Assembly: GCA_025667525.1 (NCBI GenBank)
Contig: CM046875.1
Location: 288,318,140 to 288,382,139, forward strand
Length of the DNA stretch: 64,000 bases
From: Glebionis coronaria
Lineage: Eukaryota; Streptophyta; Magnoliopsida; Asterales; Asteraceae
Reading direction: 5' to 3'
This document shows, one piece after another, positions 12,394-23,627 of the stretch (positions are counted from its first letter, which is position 1; each line of letters starts with the position of its first letter). The notes beneath the pieces were generated by a model. That model searched no databases. It had not been told where the DNA came from and was given only the letters and a program-made list of their open reading frames with translations. The position numbers and the translations under genes were made by a program.

Positions 12394-12560
12394 TGCATCT
12401 CATAATCTAAACATCTAAGTTGCGGAAAAATTAAGGCTTAATACGTGTGTGCTTTGTGTTTAGCTTGTGATCAAGTGAGCTTCCCATAGTCTAAGCATCT
12501 TAGTTGCAGAAAAGCTAAGGCTTAGTATGCGTATGCTTAGTGTTTAGACTATTGCTCGAT
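12394..12560 (+). repeat. two-copy repeat of about 86 bp at the end of solo LTR H
   Basis: The block TCTAAACATCTAAGTTGCGGAAA... at about 12403 returns as TCTAAGCATCTTAGTTGCAGAAA at about 12491. Each is followed by AAGGCTTA(A/G)TA(C/T)G and GTGTTTAG. It is a decayed direct duplication near the 3' end of the LTR. Confidence 0.7.
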
Positions 12561-12713
12561 GTACTCTTGTCTTGATGTGTTTACGTGTTTCATTACTTGT
12601 TGTTTATAGTCTTATCTCCAACAAACACATCTCATATTAAGTCAATCTTAATAGGAAATTTGATACAAAATACTACTACGTATTAAGGTTTAAAAGGTAA
12701 CAATGTTTTTCGT

Positions 12714-12797
12714 CCACTAGTGGCGGTTCCGTAACAACTCCAACGGTTCTTTATTGATAAAGAACCATGGTCATGTTAATTGAACCGCGACTAGTGG
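12714..12797. mobile_element. 84 bp foldback element (MITE-like)
   Basis: The outer arms CCACTAGTGGCGGTTC (12714) and GAACCGCGACTAGTGG (ends 12797) are inverted with one mismatch. Inside lies a perfect 10 bp hairpin with a two-base loop (GGTTCTTTAT-TG-ATAAAGAACC, 12745-12766). The two nested palindromes and the lack of coding sequence fit a very small MITE or a relic of a larger inverted-repeat transposon. CACTAGTGG at the end recalls CACTA-type termini, but I cannot assign a family and see no clear target duplication. Confidence 0.5.
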
Positions 12798-13600
12798 GTT
12801 ATAAGAAAAAGTTTTTAAATATTAATGAGAAACGTATTCACCCCCTCTACCGTTTCTACAAGGGGTGTTTGGATGTGGTATTTTAACTAAACTATTTTTT
12901 GGTGCATGGTTGAAAAATTCCATTTGGGATATATTGGTCCAACCCATCACATTTAGGGCATTATACATATATGCAACCGCCAATAACCACAAACACATCA
13001 CGCCTAACAAAAAAACAAAACCCTAAATTTTTGTGTATAAATGGCAGATTCAGAAGATCTTGAATTTAATGGTTCGGGGATCTTGAAATCAGGATACAAA
13101 AGCTAGAAAAGATTTTTCAAGCAGCAAAGAACGTATGCTATTGAAGAAAGGTAAACTTCAATAGACAATCTTGTTTTTTTTAAAATTGAGTTGTTTCAAA
13201 CACCCTTTCTTGCATTTGATTTTTAACCTAGAATCATATCGTAATTGCAGAAGTAATAATAACTGACTCGGACTCCGACACTGAAAATCATCAAATCAGT
13301 GATCTTGTCAAGCCATGTTCAACTTCTAATAGTTAAACTTAAATTAAGGTCCAACTTTAAAGTTGAACAAGTTGTTGTTCCAAGAAAAAAGCCACCTGTA
13401 ATAAGGAATTGCATCTTAGGGCTTGCATCACTGACCACATGGGACACAATTGTGAAGAAGGAATTTGGAAATCCTAAACAATCAATGTAAAAATGATTGA
13501 TATGTTGTCTTGGCATCTTTTGTAGCAAGTTTAGATGTTGTTTATGTTTAGGTTGTATGGTGTTTACCTTTTGGTTTTGACTTTTTAAGTCAACCATCTA
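12798..13600 (+). pseudogene. gene-like fragment, unrecognised
   Basis: An ATG at 13041 opens MADSEDLEFNGSGILKSGY and meets a TAG after 21 codons, but the frame goes on (KRFFKQQRTYAIEER) to a plausible donor site (AAG|GTAAAC, about 13152). A possible acceptor (TTGCAG, 13250) precedes an acidic stretch (VIITDSDSDTENHQISDLVKP). A shifted frame then reads VEQVVVPRKKPPVIRNCILGL and ends at 13490. This has the look of a decayed host gene with one intron. The family is not recognised, the frames do not join, and the call is tentative. The 12858-13000 stretch (GGGGTGTTTGGATGTGG) looks like a MITE end. Confidence 0.3.
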
Positions 13601-14076
13601 TAAAGTTGTACCCTTTCTTTTGGTATATCTTGATGATCTCTAATGATCAATGCTTATTGTGCTTTTTATTATGATATTGTACACTGTTGGGAGATTCACT
13701 TATATAACGGAAATAAAATAAATTAGGTCTTGTGTCTAGAAGTTCAGCTGATCAAGCAACAATAAATATAACAACTAATGTCTTAAGGGGGTATCTAACT
13801 TAGATGCTGCTCAACATGAGGGGGAGATAAAAATATATCATAAGGGGTATCCAAGCTTGGTTGTTAACCAAAGATCCAAACTGCTCTTAAGTAGCAGAAA
13901 ATCACACAACATATAAATTCTTTAATAAGGTAAATTCCAAGATTTTCATACTAAACATTGAGTTTGTAAACAAGTAAACGACTACCAACTACAACCTAGT
14001 ACAAGTAAACAACAACCAACAAATGATAATCAACTTACATTACCACTTACACCACTACCAGCTACAACCTAACCGT
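13601..14076. other. no gene seen; probable 3' flank of the minus-strand gene
   Basis: A/T-rich sequence with AACAACCAACAA/ACTACCAACTAC short repeats (13975-14070), which reads as the 3' untranslated side of the minus-strand ORF ending at 14077. TGTTGGGAG at 13684 recalls a Copia LTR start, but no matching end was found. Confidence 0.35.
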
Positions 14077-14433
14077 TTATGCATCCAAATTATCAACATT
14101 TGGTTTTTGCGATGTAACTATAGTTTCGGTGGTGGTGGTTCTCCTAACTGGATTTTCATCACAATTATCAACATTTGGGTTATCAAAAATTGGATTTTGT
14201 GATGAAACTATGGTTTCAATGGTGGTGATCCTAATCATATTTTCATCATATTTATCAACATTGAGGTTGTCAACAATTAGGTTCTGCGATGCAACTATGA
14301 TTTTGGTGGTGGTGGTTCTGAAAACATTATGTTGGTTGTTGTAGGGACTGATGAAGGGAGTTAGTCGGAGATCGTAATCGTTTATATCAAGCGATAATAC
14401 CCAATCATGATCACTATATTATGGTGAATTCAT
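14077..14433 (-). pseudogene. small protein with three 29-residue repeats, unrecognised
   Basis: On the minus strand an ATG (14431-14433) starts a 118-codon frame ending at TAA (14077-14079), with one in-frame TAA at codon 5. The N-terminal part (HDWVLSLDINDYDLRLTPFI) is not repetitive. Then come three units of pattern R-T-T-T-x-E-T-I-V-x-S-Q-N-P-x-x-D-N-x-N-V-D-N-x-D-E-N-P-V, the third cut short. The 87 bp DNA units keep the frame although their bases differ, and several differences are silent or conservative, which suggests that it was once coding. I do not recognise the family. The plus-strand 71 aa frame over the same bases is a shadow. Confidence 0.4.
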
Positions 14434-15290
14434 TTTGAAATTGCCTGAATCGAAGTGTCACATGACCATTATCATGTTGTGCAAACCAAGTCTTGTGGTT
14501 TTAATGGCGGAAAAATGGTTTAAGGGACGTGTTTTGCATGCAACAAAAGGTGGGAAAAGGGTTTCGGATGTAAACGACCGGGATTGACGAAAATACCCTC
14601 ACGTGCATGGCACGTGAGGGAGTTAACAGGTGTTAACGGGGAGAATGTAAGAAAATAATGACTCAGGGGTTTTTTCGCAAGAAATTATGAAGTTCGATGG
14701 CAAAAATCTGCCACCTTTGCTCTCAAGTATTTTTTGGGATTTTTTTTTTTGGAAAAATGGCAAAGTAAAAGGATAAAATTTACAATTTACTAAAGACATA
14801 TGTACATATTTTAGTGACAACATAGTGATAAGAAATTCTGCCACTATTACATCATTTGACTTTATATTCATTACCTTTTCTATTATCGTGTCCGAAATCA
14901 AGTTAATTAGTTTATACAAGCATACATTTCGAACTTACATTAGAACTTAACTTGAAATATTTTTGTTCTTAGGTAATCACCCTTATGATAGATACCAATC
15001 GGGATCACTTAAGATCCGTTAGAGGATTCAATGAGTGGGACAATCAAGAACAAGAAATAGACCGTCAAATCATCAATTGATTATCAATGGTGAGTCAGTT
15101 ATAACAGAATGTTATAACTAAATGTTTGTTACAGTGGAAATGATAGAGAAGTAATGTTTTACATATATTGATTAGCTAACTAAAAACAAAGAGAATGACT
15201 ACTATTTATAAGGACACTGGTTAAGGAAGGATGGTGGCGTTGAATTTCTGTTGACTCGCGTGCAAGGCAGGTGAGTATATATATTGACCA
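14434..15290. other. non-coding stretch with a G-box hairpin
   Basis: No credible ORF. At 14596-14620 CCCTCACGTGC-ATG-GCACGTGAGGG forms a perfect 11 bp stem holding two CACGTG G-box cores, followed by a TTAAC-AGGT-GTTAAC inverted repeat (14622-14637). This could be the promoter side of the minus-strand gene at 14077-14433. The 15000-15070 part reads as NRDHLRSVRGFNEWDNQEQEIDR without start or end. Left of 15290 it may include the LTR of element D. Confidence 0.4.
15202..15211 (-). promoter_or_regulatory. TATA box of the putative D LTR
   Basis: TTATAAATAG on the minus strand, about 105 bases beyond the terminal hairpin of D, where the LTR promoter would be expected. Confidence 0.4.
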
Positions 15291-16532
15291 ATATCAGTCC
15301 ATCCTCCTTGAAAAGATTCTTGCCCTCAAGAATCTGCAATTGTTCGAAACTTTCCCCAACCACCATACAAAGACATAACTATCAAAGCTGATGCCAAAAT
15401 TGGAACGCAAAGCTAAAGCTCTAGACTGAACCTACAAGCCGTCTTGGAACCGAAGCTGATGATAAGAGCTGAACCCCCGCAAAGCGGAAGCACCAAAGAA
15501 CTTCTCCTCTAAAGTTCGAGTTGTAATAACTCACATCAGCATGGCGCATTTGCAGCTTATAGTAAAATTCATACGCCAAACAACCATATTTCTTTTTCCT
15601 ATTTGGCCATTTCCAAACATCAAACACCACAACACATGCCTTCTTCCTTCTTTAAGATTTCACTATATCTAGCTTCACATCATTTCTGACTTTACCCATT
15701 TGACCCATTTTTAACCTATCAAAGTTTCCATCACCACTGTTAGTACCGCTCCTAACATTAGCAACACCAAAAAGAATGTACACTTCCTCATCAACCTCGT
15801 TCCACTCAACCTCGTTCCTTCTAACCTTTTCAAATCGATCCTCCCTTATTATATCATCAACCATAAACTCGATTTCCCTATCCGCACTCTCACTCTTCTT
15901 TCCTCTATCCTATCAAAAGTCTCCACGTGGATCCCACGAGTACCTCCCTCAACAAACTCTTCGTCCATAGCCACCGCACCCGCTGAATTTCCTTTAAACT
16001 CACAATTGTTTCCTACGTCTTCCCTTGATCAACTTCCTTACACAACGCACCACCACTCATCAACCCACTGATTATACAATCAACCACTCCTTTCGATTCA
16101 ATCTCCTTATTATTATAATCTCCTTCTTTCCCTAGGATATCACTAACAACCCACTCCACTTTATCTAATTCAATTTCTTTTGGAACATCAGTAATAACTG
16201 AATTAATCAAACTTGTTCTTTTCTTATTCTCTATAATCGTATCATCTTCTTTATCAAACAATTCACAATACCCTACTACGTGTTGTACTCATATGTTATT
16301 TGCATCATCCATTCTACCCACCCTTAACTCTATTTCTTTACAATTGTCATCAAGAACCATCATACTACTACTATTAGTCTCACTTTCCCTTGACTTTTCA
16401 ACATCTTCATAAACATCATCAAGAACGCTCACATAGTCAATGTTATCATCTATGTTATCATCATTGTTATCAAAACCGCTGCAAAAGCCATTACTCTTCC
16501 CCTATCTTTCACAAATTTTTCAACATTACTGC
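15291..16532 (-). pseudogene. D: 3' part of a minus-strand Gypsy-like element
   Basis: On the minus strand, from 16532 leftwards, acidic open stretches occur (16261-16013, 15864-15652, 15630-15421) with motifs such as DVPKEIELDKVEWVVSDILGKEG and MVDDIIREDRFEKVRRNEVEWNEVDEEVYILFG. They are followed by a perfect hairpin GATTCTTG-AGGG-CAAGAATC and an AAGGAGGATGG purine tract. From memory, a terminal segment of this kind is typical of the 3' end of some plant Gypsy elements. No RT or integrase is visible. The 5' part of D should lie beyond Gypsy B, outside the window. Confidence 0.45.
15315..15334 (-). other. AGGG-loop hairpin, element D
   Basis: On the minus strand a perfect 8 bp stem GATTCTTG/CAAGAATC closes the loop AGGG, just before the purine tract. 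Its position and shape equal those of the AGGA-loop hairpins of A, B, E, F and G. Confidence 0.6.
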
Positions 16533-18240
16533 TGTAAAACCTATAAATTTCAGGTTTTGACTATGACATCATTGTACACATCACCTCATGATATCTATAT
16601 ATATTACCACCTTTGCATGAAATCTTTTGAGCAATCATATGCATCATACATGAGCATACATCATTTAAATCATCAGAACATGGAAACATTGGATCACATG
16701 GCATTATATTATGATTATGAGTATTTAATCATAAGGACACAACCACATTTGTATGACTACATTATATGAGCATACGGGACATTAAACAATAATTTCTTTT
16801 GGGGCTTTTAAGTCACCTGAAACACTTGATCATAAGCACTCATCATATTGATTTATAAAAATCCAAAACTCATGATCACAATTAATAACACTTACCAAAG
16901 AACTATCTTATGATTCAAAATATATATTTATATATTTTCCTCACCTCATAAACGATACTATGATCCAACATAAACTACTCTTTATCATTTAACACTACAA
17001 ATATCTACTCTAACTCATTTTCACTAAGTGTCTTATATTTTAATAAAGTAAACTATACTTTTATTTAATTATGACCATAGTTTCACGAAGGATCCCAAAA
17101 CTTAACCAAAATGAATTAGGACTTGAACCTACTTCTACTATATTATACCTAGACTCCTAGTAACCATACCAAGACACTAAAAATTGAACCTAAACCTATC
17201 CTAGACACTTAATCTAGCCGAATACTATACCATACACAACTATACTTACCTAGGAACCTTTTTATTTTACATTTGACCTTACAACTATGTACAACACACC
17301 CTAATTAAACCTAATACTATTCAAGTCACCTCACACCTTTGACTGGCCTAAACACCGTCAACCACAATTCAAACCAAGACAAGGTGTACATGTTTTTACA
17401 TTTATGGGATGTACTAGGTAATATCTAAGCCTAGATATGCAAGTAGTATAAAAACTAAGACATCAAGCACATGTTTTTCCCTTTAGACGTGTAAAGACCT
17501 TAAGCCACACAAACATTTCACAATGTACATCACCTCATTAATTGATACACTATGCAAGTCCATTTTGTTCCCTTGGTGTGCAAACATGCGACGGCTAGGG
17601 ACTTCCCAAGGCCAAGTGTACAAACATTAGCATTAATAACCTAGTACTCCATAGTACTTGCAAAATCACTTCAAATCTTGCCCAAAACATCTCTCTTGCC
17701 GTGGCCTTACCCTAAGCCATATACACAAACCTCACCTTGATATTTAGCTAGCACACTAGACTTCACTTCCCATTTACACATTCATATTCGGATCACCAAC
17801 TTCACATAACACTTAGACGAAACAAAATGTTTACTACTACAAGATCTTGGTCTTTTCAAAGCATTTAGTGCAAGTATACAAGAGATTTTTAGCATTCAAG
17901 TCAAGCCAAGACCTCCATAGGCCACGTTTAGGACGAACCCGACGCATAGGATCCTTAATACTTGATCATCCACCATCTTTTCTAGAAACAAGTAAGTATG
18001 AGACCTCCCTAACTTCATTTCAATCTTTTCATACCTCTTTTTACATGTCATGCATATATAAGCCATGAAAATGAAGCTAGAATTGCATGCACACGTAAAA
18101 TACCCTAAGACAAACCACCAACAACATATAAGCCTACGGCTTATATTGTGTTCATGTACAAACATACTTCAAAACACTATGAAATAGTAAGAACCTTGCT
18201 TATAGAAACCTAATGTGAGCCCTAGTTAAATGAGTCAGTG

Positions 18241-18465
18241 TTATAAGCCCATAAACTTATATAAGCCTATATAAGCTTATATAAGCCGAGACATATAAGC
18301 TCATATAAGCCAAGTCATATAAGCCCATAAACTTATATAATCCGAGACATATAAGCTCATATAAGCCAAGTCATATAAGCCCATAAACTTATATAAGCCG
18401 AGACAAAGAAGCCATATAAGCTCATATAAGCCGTGACATATAAGCCCACATCTAAGCCTAAATTA
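18241..18465 (+). repeat. TATAAGCC minisatellite, roughly 56 bp unit
   Basis: Block CCCATAAACTTATATAA(G/T)CC then GAGACATATAAGCTC then ATATAAGCCAAGTC recurs at about 18248, 18321 and 18377, the last two 56 bp apart. The unit is itself built from ATATAAGCC. Element J inserted at the start of the equivalent array in the 3' LTR (53385). Confidence 0.8.
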
Positions 18466-18689
18466 TTAAGCCCCCGAGCCCAATTAACTAATTTGGAATG
18501 TTAGTTGTAATAGTAATATTACTAGTGATATAAACAAGCCCATTAGGCCCAATAAAACCAAACCGCGACCCTATTGGGCCAACTAAGCCCAATCCTATTT
18601 TGGGAGACTTTTCGGGCCATCTTTGCTATTTGGTGAAAGTTATAAGTCAAAAACATAACATATAAAACATATACATACATTTCATGACT

Positions 18690-19200
18690 TTAATGAAGTT
18701 CGAGGACCAAAATTTCCATTTCTGAAAATATAAGGTGCGTTTGTGTTTAAACCGTGAACTAACCAAAACATAAGGACTAAATGTGCCACTTTGGAAACAT
18801 AATACAAGCCCTAGCCTTCTTATAAAATATTTCGAGACTTAAGGGGCTAAAGGTGTCACTTTGGAAACTTAATACAAGCCCTAGAAACCTTATTATATGT
18901 TTTCGAGACTTAAAGGGCTAAATGTGTCATTTTTGAAACTTAATACAAGCCCTACAAATATTAATATATATTTTCGAGTTATGAGGGACTAGTTATGTCA
19001 TAATCCAAACTTAAATCGAGCCCTAACCCCTATTTTAAATATGTTCGAGACTTGAGGGGGGTGCTTTCCAATTCATAAAGTTTTACCGAGCCCTAGGGAC
19101 TCGGTTTGTAATTAATTCGAAACTAGGAAACCCTAGGGACCAAACCTGCCATATAACGAAAGTATTGTGAGCCCTATTGGAGTGTTTTGGAAATAAAACT
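18690..19200 (+). repeat. degenerate roughly 60-70 bp CCCTA repeats in Gypsy B LTR
   Basis: Units of type AATACAAGCCCTAG...TTTCGAGACTTAAGGGGCTAAATGTGTCATTTTGGAAACTT repeat about six times with decay. They are homologous in layout to the array in the Gypsy A LTR (9340-9790). Confidence 0.65.
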
Positions 19201-20487
19201 AACGAACGAGGACTAACGAGGTGAAATACTTAACGAACTAAACTTTAAGGGTTATTTTGAAAGTTATTATATTACGAGGACTTACTAGTAATTTTAATTT
19301 AATTAAAAGTATTAATAAATTATTTTATTAATAAATTAAATTGTCATTTTGATAATTAAATAAATTATTAAGATTTATTTACGAAACATTATAAACAGTC
19401 AAATCTTATTAAATATGTTAGATCCTTAAGAAAATTAATTGGAATATATTAATTTCTTACAATTATTTAAATTAAATAAAAATCTATTTATTTAATTTAT
19501 TACCCCTTTTATTAGACAATCTATATATATTTTTAGAAACTAAAAATATATTATTTACAGCTCACTATAAGTGTAAACATTTAAAACATCGTAAGGATTT
19601 ATTAATTCGTGATCATGCATTGTCATTAGTTACAGTTATCATGCATTATTATTTTGCATTTACTGAGTCATCTAAACTACTTAGGTAATTCCATCACTTC
19701 GTGATCATACTGTGCCAGTTTATTCAGTGACATCATCACTACATCATTACCACTGAGGTGAGTTCATGGCCTCATCTTTACTGTATTTATAACTGGGGGA
19801 GAAAACATACTTAACTTTTGATATGCAAACATGCACGGGTAACATCAACATATAACAACTTATTGCCTATTGTTTGCTTCTATCCCGTGGACTGTAATAG
19901 TTAGTAGTGTAGCACGAAATGTTATGAATAGATCTATTCGGGTATTGACAACACCCGGCCTGCGTGACTTGCTATCACGAAAAGCTTAGGCTAAGCAACA
20001 TGTTTATTTCATTGTCGGACTGAGGGAAACAACATCAGGATAGACCCACTGGGCGTACTGAGCATCATGTCTAGCTTCTATTACAGCGCAATAGGAACTT
20101 CTATAATATTGGCTGTGATTGTCCTACTATGATCGTGGTGTTTGGCATATCAATACATTTATATATTTAATTAAACCTATGAATTCACCAACCTCGTGTT
20201 GACCCCCACATTTTATTTTATATGTTTTCTCAGGAAAATAAACTAGTTCATGCATAGGATTCTAGCATCATTGAAGCATCATGTTACCAACGGGCTGGGA
20301 TATTTTTCACATTATTAATAAATGCTGTTTTAAGACAAGATACCAAATGTGTACAATTTAATTCATATGATATGTTTTTAAATGACTATTATGATCATTG
20401 CTCTATATACTGTGTGCTATCGATCCACCAAAGTAACACCCCACGTACTATTCCGCTGCATTTGACCATTATGGAGGTGTTACAGAA

Positions 20488-20500
20488 TGGTATCAGAGCC
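20488..20500 (+). other. primer binding site, initiator tRNA-Met
   Basis: TGGTATCAGAGCC, three bases after the 5' LTR end. It is complementary to the 3' end of plant initiator tRNA-Met, the usual primer of chromoviruses. Confidence 0.92.
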
Positions 20501-20832
20501 AAGTTATAGAGAACCAGATCAAAAATAAAAAAATTAAATAATAAAAATTTAAACTGGACTATAACTGAAATTTTACATCAATTAAAAAGAAAACTGATTT
20601 TTGGGAACCCTTATAGTTAGGCATATAGCATATAGAGCATGCATATTATGTGGACTAACTGTACGCTGATTTATAACCTTCGAGTTATTAAGTCATTTAA
20701 GTATCTACACATATTTTTAACAAACATTGTTAAAAAGAGACATAAACCGCATTGCATATGCATTTCGAAAACTTTTTGAATTGTGTAAGCTAAAACTTAC
20801 TCAACTTTAAAATGCTACTATTTTCAGATATC

Positions 20833-21719
20833 ATGACGACACCTACCATCGTGACTACTTTTGAGGAGCTTATGGTTCCTACCATCGCACCACCATCGCC
20901 GACATCGGTACTTGCCGGACATGCATCCGACACCGAGTCCAGAGATGACCAGCCTGATGGAGTTATCATCTTATCAGATTCTCCTACCCCATCACCACCT
21001 ACTATTTCTCCTACATCACCACTACTGGTTGTACCTACATCTCCACATAGGGAGGCGGATCAGGTTGTACCTATTCTACCACCTTTGCCACCACCTTCTG
21101 CACTCCACTCTTATCCCACCAGTGCCTTGCCACCTCGCGAGAGGACGCGCGACTTTACTCCTAACTCGACCTTCGAGGTAGGAGAAGGTTTGGGAGCTAG
21201 CCAGGCCAGACTTGGCGCACTACAGGCACAGGTCGACGCTCTTGTAACCCGACATACACAGGATACCGCACTCATCCATGCCTTACTTCAGGCGGACCAG
21301 CAGGGTCAGGCCGTACTTCAGGAGAGATTTAACTCTCTCTGTTGGACTGTGGTTGGTGATTCACATACCACTCAGAGTTCTTTGGGTATGACCTAGGGAA
21401 CCATATAGTGGCTGTTGGATGAGGTGTCTTACCTCCGATATCGCCTAGATTCATTGGTGGGTCACTCGTACGAGACCCAGGCTGCCATACTCACACAGGA
21501 GGAGACCTTCAGGACCTTCATAGACCTGGCAGATCTTCGTCAGCAGGGAGTCACTGCAGAGACGGATCTTCTTTGAAGTGTCGATACTGCACGCCAGCTT
21601 CAGTTTCTCGAGACTATGAGATTCTCCCAGGAGACCAGGAGAGCTATGATTCGCATGCAGGATGATCGTGCACCCACGCCACCAGCTGGACCATCCGCAC
21701 CTGTAGGCAGCCATACTAG
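20833..21719 (+). pseudogene. Gypsy B leader ORF (gag N-terminal extension)
   Basis: The ATG at 20833 follows a TTTTCAG acceptor-like site; an upstream in-frame ATG is at 20812. The protein starts with a long Pro/Ser/Thr-rich acidic region (SDSPTPSPPTISPTSPLL), then EVGEGLGASQARLGALQAQVDALV and further coiled-coil-like helices rich in Gln, Arg and Glu. In-frame stops are at 21394, about 21406 and about 21574. It ends when cut by element G, and about three codons after G a stop follows. From memory such Pro-rich plus coiled-coil leaders precede gag in related composite-family Gypsy elements. It may be joined to gag by splicing, since TTATAG precedes the gag ATG at 25521. Its role is unknown. 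Confidence 0.6.
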
Positions 21720-21810
21720 TGTAAAATCCATGATTTTACCATGAGAATAATGTAATAAAAATCTACTCAATGATCCTAGATCATTTCTCAACCTAGTAGT
21801 AGTAGTCAAA

Positions 21811-21824
21811 TTTCGAGGACGAAA
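21811..21824 (+). other. AGGA-loop hairpin, element G
   Basis: TTTCG-AGGA-CGAAA, 21 bases before the 3' LTR of G. This is the widespread Gypsy 3'-terminal motif TTTCGAGGACGAAA, and it has the same form as the hairpins of A, B, E and F. Confidence 0.65.
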
Positions 21825-22610
21825 CTCAAGGTGGCATGTGGATGGTGTAAAACCCGAGATTTTTCGTTCATTAAATAATAATGGAGTATGTTTCAAAAAC
21901 CCTCTTTGAACCATACAAAAATCATCGGATTTGAGAAATTGACAAAAGTCATACAAACCGCGTACCCACACTTCAATAATTTAACTACATAAATTATTGT
22001 CGAGAAATACTTGATAAACAATATGATTAAATTGTTTAATATTACATTTATCTATGGAATGATTAAATGAGAAGTGTTTCTACTAAAACGATACTTACGT
22101 TATACAAAAGAGAAATGACAAATGCTTGTCGTTTAAATAACGAGCATGTTTTCCGTATTTATACGTCATATAAATACTCCACCTTATTGGAAAAATGATT
22201 TTTGGATCAATTACGAAATCCTCGTAAGATGAATAAAAAATTCATAAATCCCGAACGTGCCCCGAACCGTGTAATAACGAAAGATATAATACAAGATAAA
22301 CTTTAGGCCCATTGTGGCCTTATAAGCCTAACTATTTAAGTCTTGGATAGTAATGGGCTTAATAATCCCAATAAGAAAGTAAGGATCCCAACAAGTCTTT
22401 TGGCCCACTAGACAAGCCACCAACACACCTCACTCCCCCATTGGGCAAAATTCTAGGTTGGTGACACATGTCCAACATGTCCCCCACCTTCTTGCTACTC
22501 ATTAGACAATGTTTAAATGGGTGACACATGTCACACTCCCTCCCACCCTATATAAGGGTGATGTACCCTCATCTCTTTCATTGTCTCTCACACAAAACAC
22601 ACATACACCA

Positions 22611-22737
22611 GCCCGGATCTACATATGCATCAAGTAAAACGTATGGATCTACCCCGGATCTATACATGCATCAAGTAAAACTTGTAGATCTAGCTCGGAT
22701 CTATCTATGCATGGTGGTTGCATCAAGTGTGACAAGA
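22611..22737 (+). repeat. three roughly 42 bp units in LTR G
   Basis: CCCGGATCTACATATGCATC, CCCGGATCTATACATGCATC and GCTCGGATCTATCTATGCAT head three units, each continuing ATCAAGTAAAAC or a variant. They lie just downstream of the TATA box in the presumed leader. Confidence 0.75.
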
Positions 22738-22850
22738 TCTTGGATGGTTACTTGCTCGCTCACTAGTACAACGACTTTGATAAGCCTCGTAAGATCTACA
22801 TATCGTTCTTATTGATCATTCCTTGTATTTCTTGATCTTATGTATAATCC

Positions 22851-23042
<192 letters not shown>

Positions 23043-23283
23043 GTACGAAATAGATTAATGAGTATTGGGACATTGTATATGAAATTTTGAACACTAAAAA
23101 TAAAGCTAAACTAGACTTATTAACGATTTGATTTATAACCATTTTGAACCGTGGCAAAAACAGATTGCATGTCGAAATCAGTGGGGTTGGGATACTGAAA
23201 ACTTAAATATTAAGATAGATAATTGTTTTGTGATTAATTCCCCGGGTGGCTCGTCCCGTGACGAATTATAGAAAGCAAGATAT

Positions 23284-23627
23284 GACCAAAATACGAAACA
23301 AGGTCAAATCTGAACACACTGTTTTGATGGACTGTTTTCTCATAAAATTTGTATACTGACCTATGAATATGTAAAACAAAAAGTTGTAGATAAAATCATA
23401 AAGAACTAGAATTAATTGGATCCTTTACCAATTATTTACAGTTTAGAAATGGTGGCCAAAATAGTAAAAACTAGTCAGATCTGAACATACTGTTTTCACG
23501 GACTGTTTTCTCATATAAAAACCCAGAATCATTGAAAAAGGTAAAACTGTAGGTTGTAGATAAAATCATGAACAAGTAGAATCAATTGGATAGTTTACCA
23601 GTTCCTTACGGTTTGGAAATGGCGACC
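23284..23627 (+). repeat. two-copy direct repeat of about 170 bp in LTR G
   Basis: CTGAACACACTGTTTT...GGACTGTTTTCTCATA...GTTGTAGATAAAATCAT...AATTGGAT...TTTACCA in the first copy is repeated with changes in the second. A third partial start (CCAAAATGGTGAAACGAG) follows. Confidence 0.75.

Larger units (their letters stand above)
11197..12623 (+). mobile_element. H: solo LTR of a Copia element, 1.43 kb
   Basis: It starts TGTTGGA and ends TCCAACA, a perfect 7 bp inverted terminus of the Copia type. The five flanking bases are AACGC on the left (11192-11196) and AACAC on the right (12624-12628), which fits a target duplication with one later change. A promoter block AACCCTAATCC...TATAAAAGGAACC (TATA at 11310) matches the LTRs of Copia-1 and C in this window. 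There is no internal coding region, so it is best read as a solo LTR left by recombination between two LTRs. Confidence 0.75.
16533..20484 (+). repeat. Gypsy B 5' LTR, 3.95 kb
   Basis: From TGTAAAACC to GGAGGTGTTACA, followed directly by the primer site. The first 1.73 kb is nearly identical to 51653-53384. The 3' part resembles the end of the Gypsy A LTR (GTTGACCCCCACATTTT, ATCGATCCACCAA). It holds TATAAGCC tandem repeats and degenerate CCCTA repeats. The open frames inside (16440-16769, 17847-18068, 17896-18165 minus) recur in the 3' LTR only because the LTRs are copies. Confidence 0.92.

Noticed and set aside
13684..13692. TGTTGGGAG as a further Copia LTR start
   Set aside because: No matching LTR end, polypurine tract or duplication was found.
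10977..16532. Intact host gene in the oldest segment
   Set aside because: Only short, broken frames are seen; no start-to-stop frame with plausible introns could be built.
17896..18165. 89 aa minus-strand ORF in the Gypsy B LTR, also at 53015-53296
   Set aside because: Conserved only between the two LTRs of one element; no start context or domain. The same holds for 16440-16769 and 51677-51889.
20833..21396. Leader ORF of Gypsy B as a host Pro-rich protein
   Set aside because: It lies between the primer site and gag of B in the element's own frame layout, so it belongs to the element.
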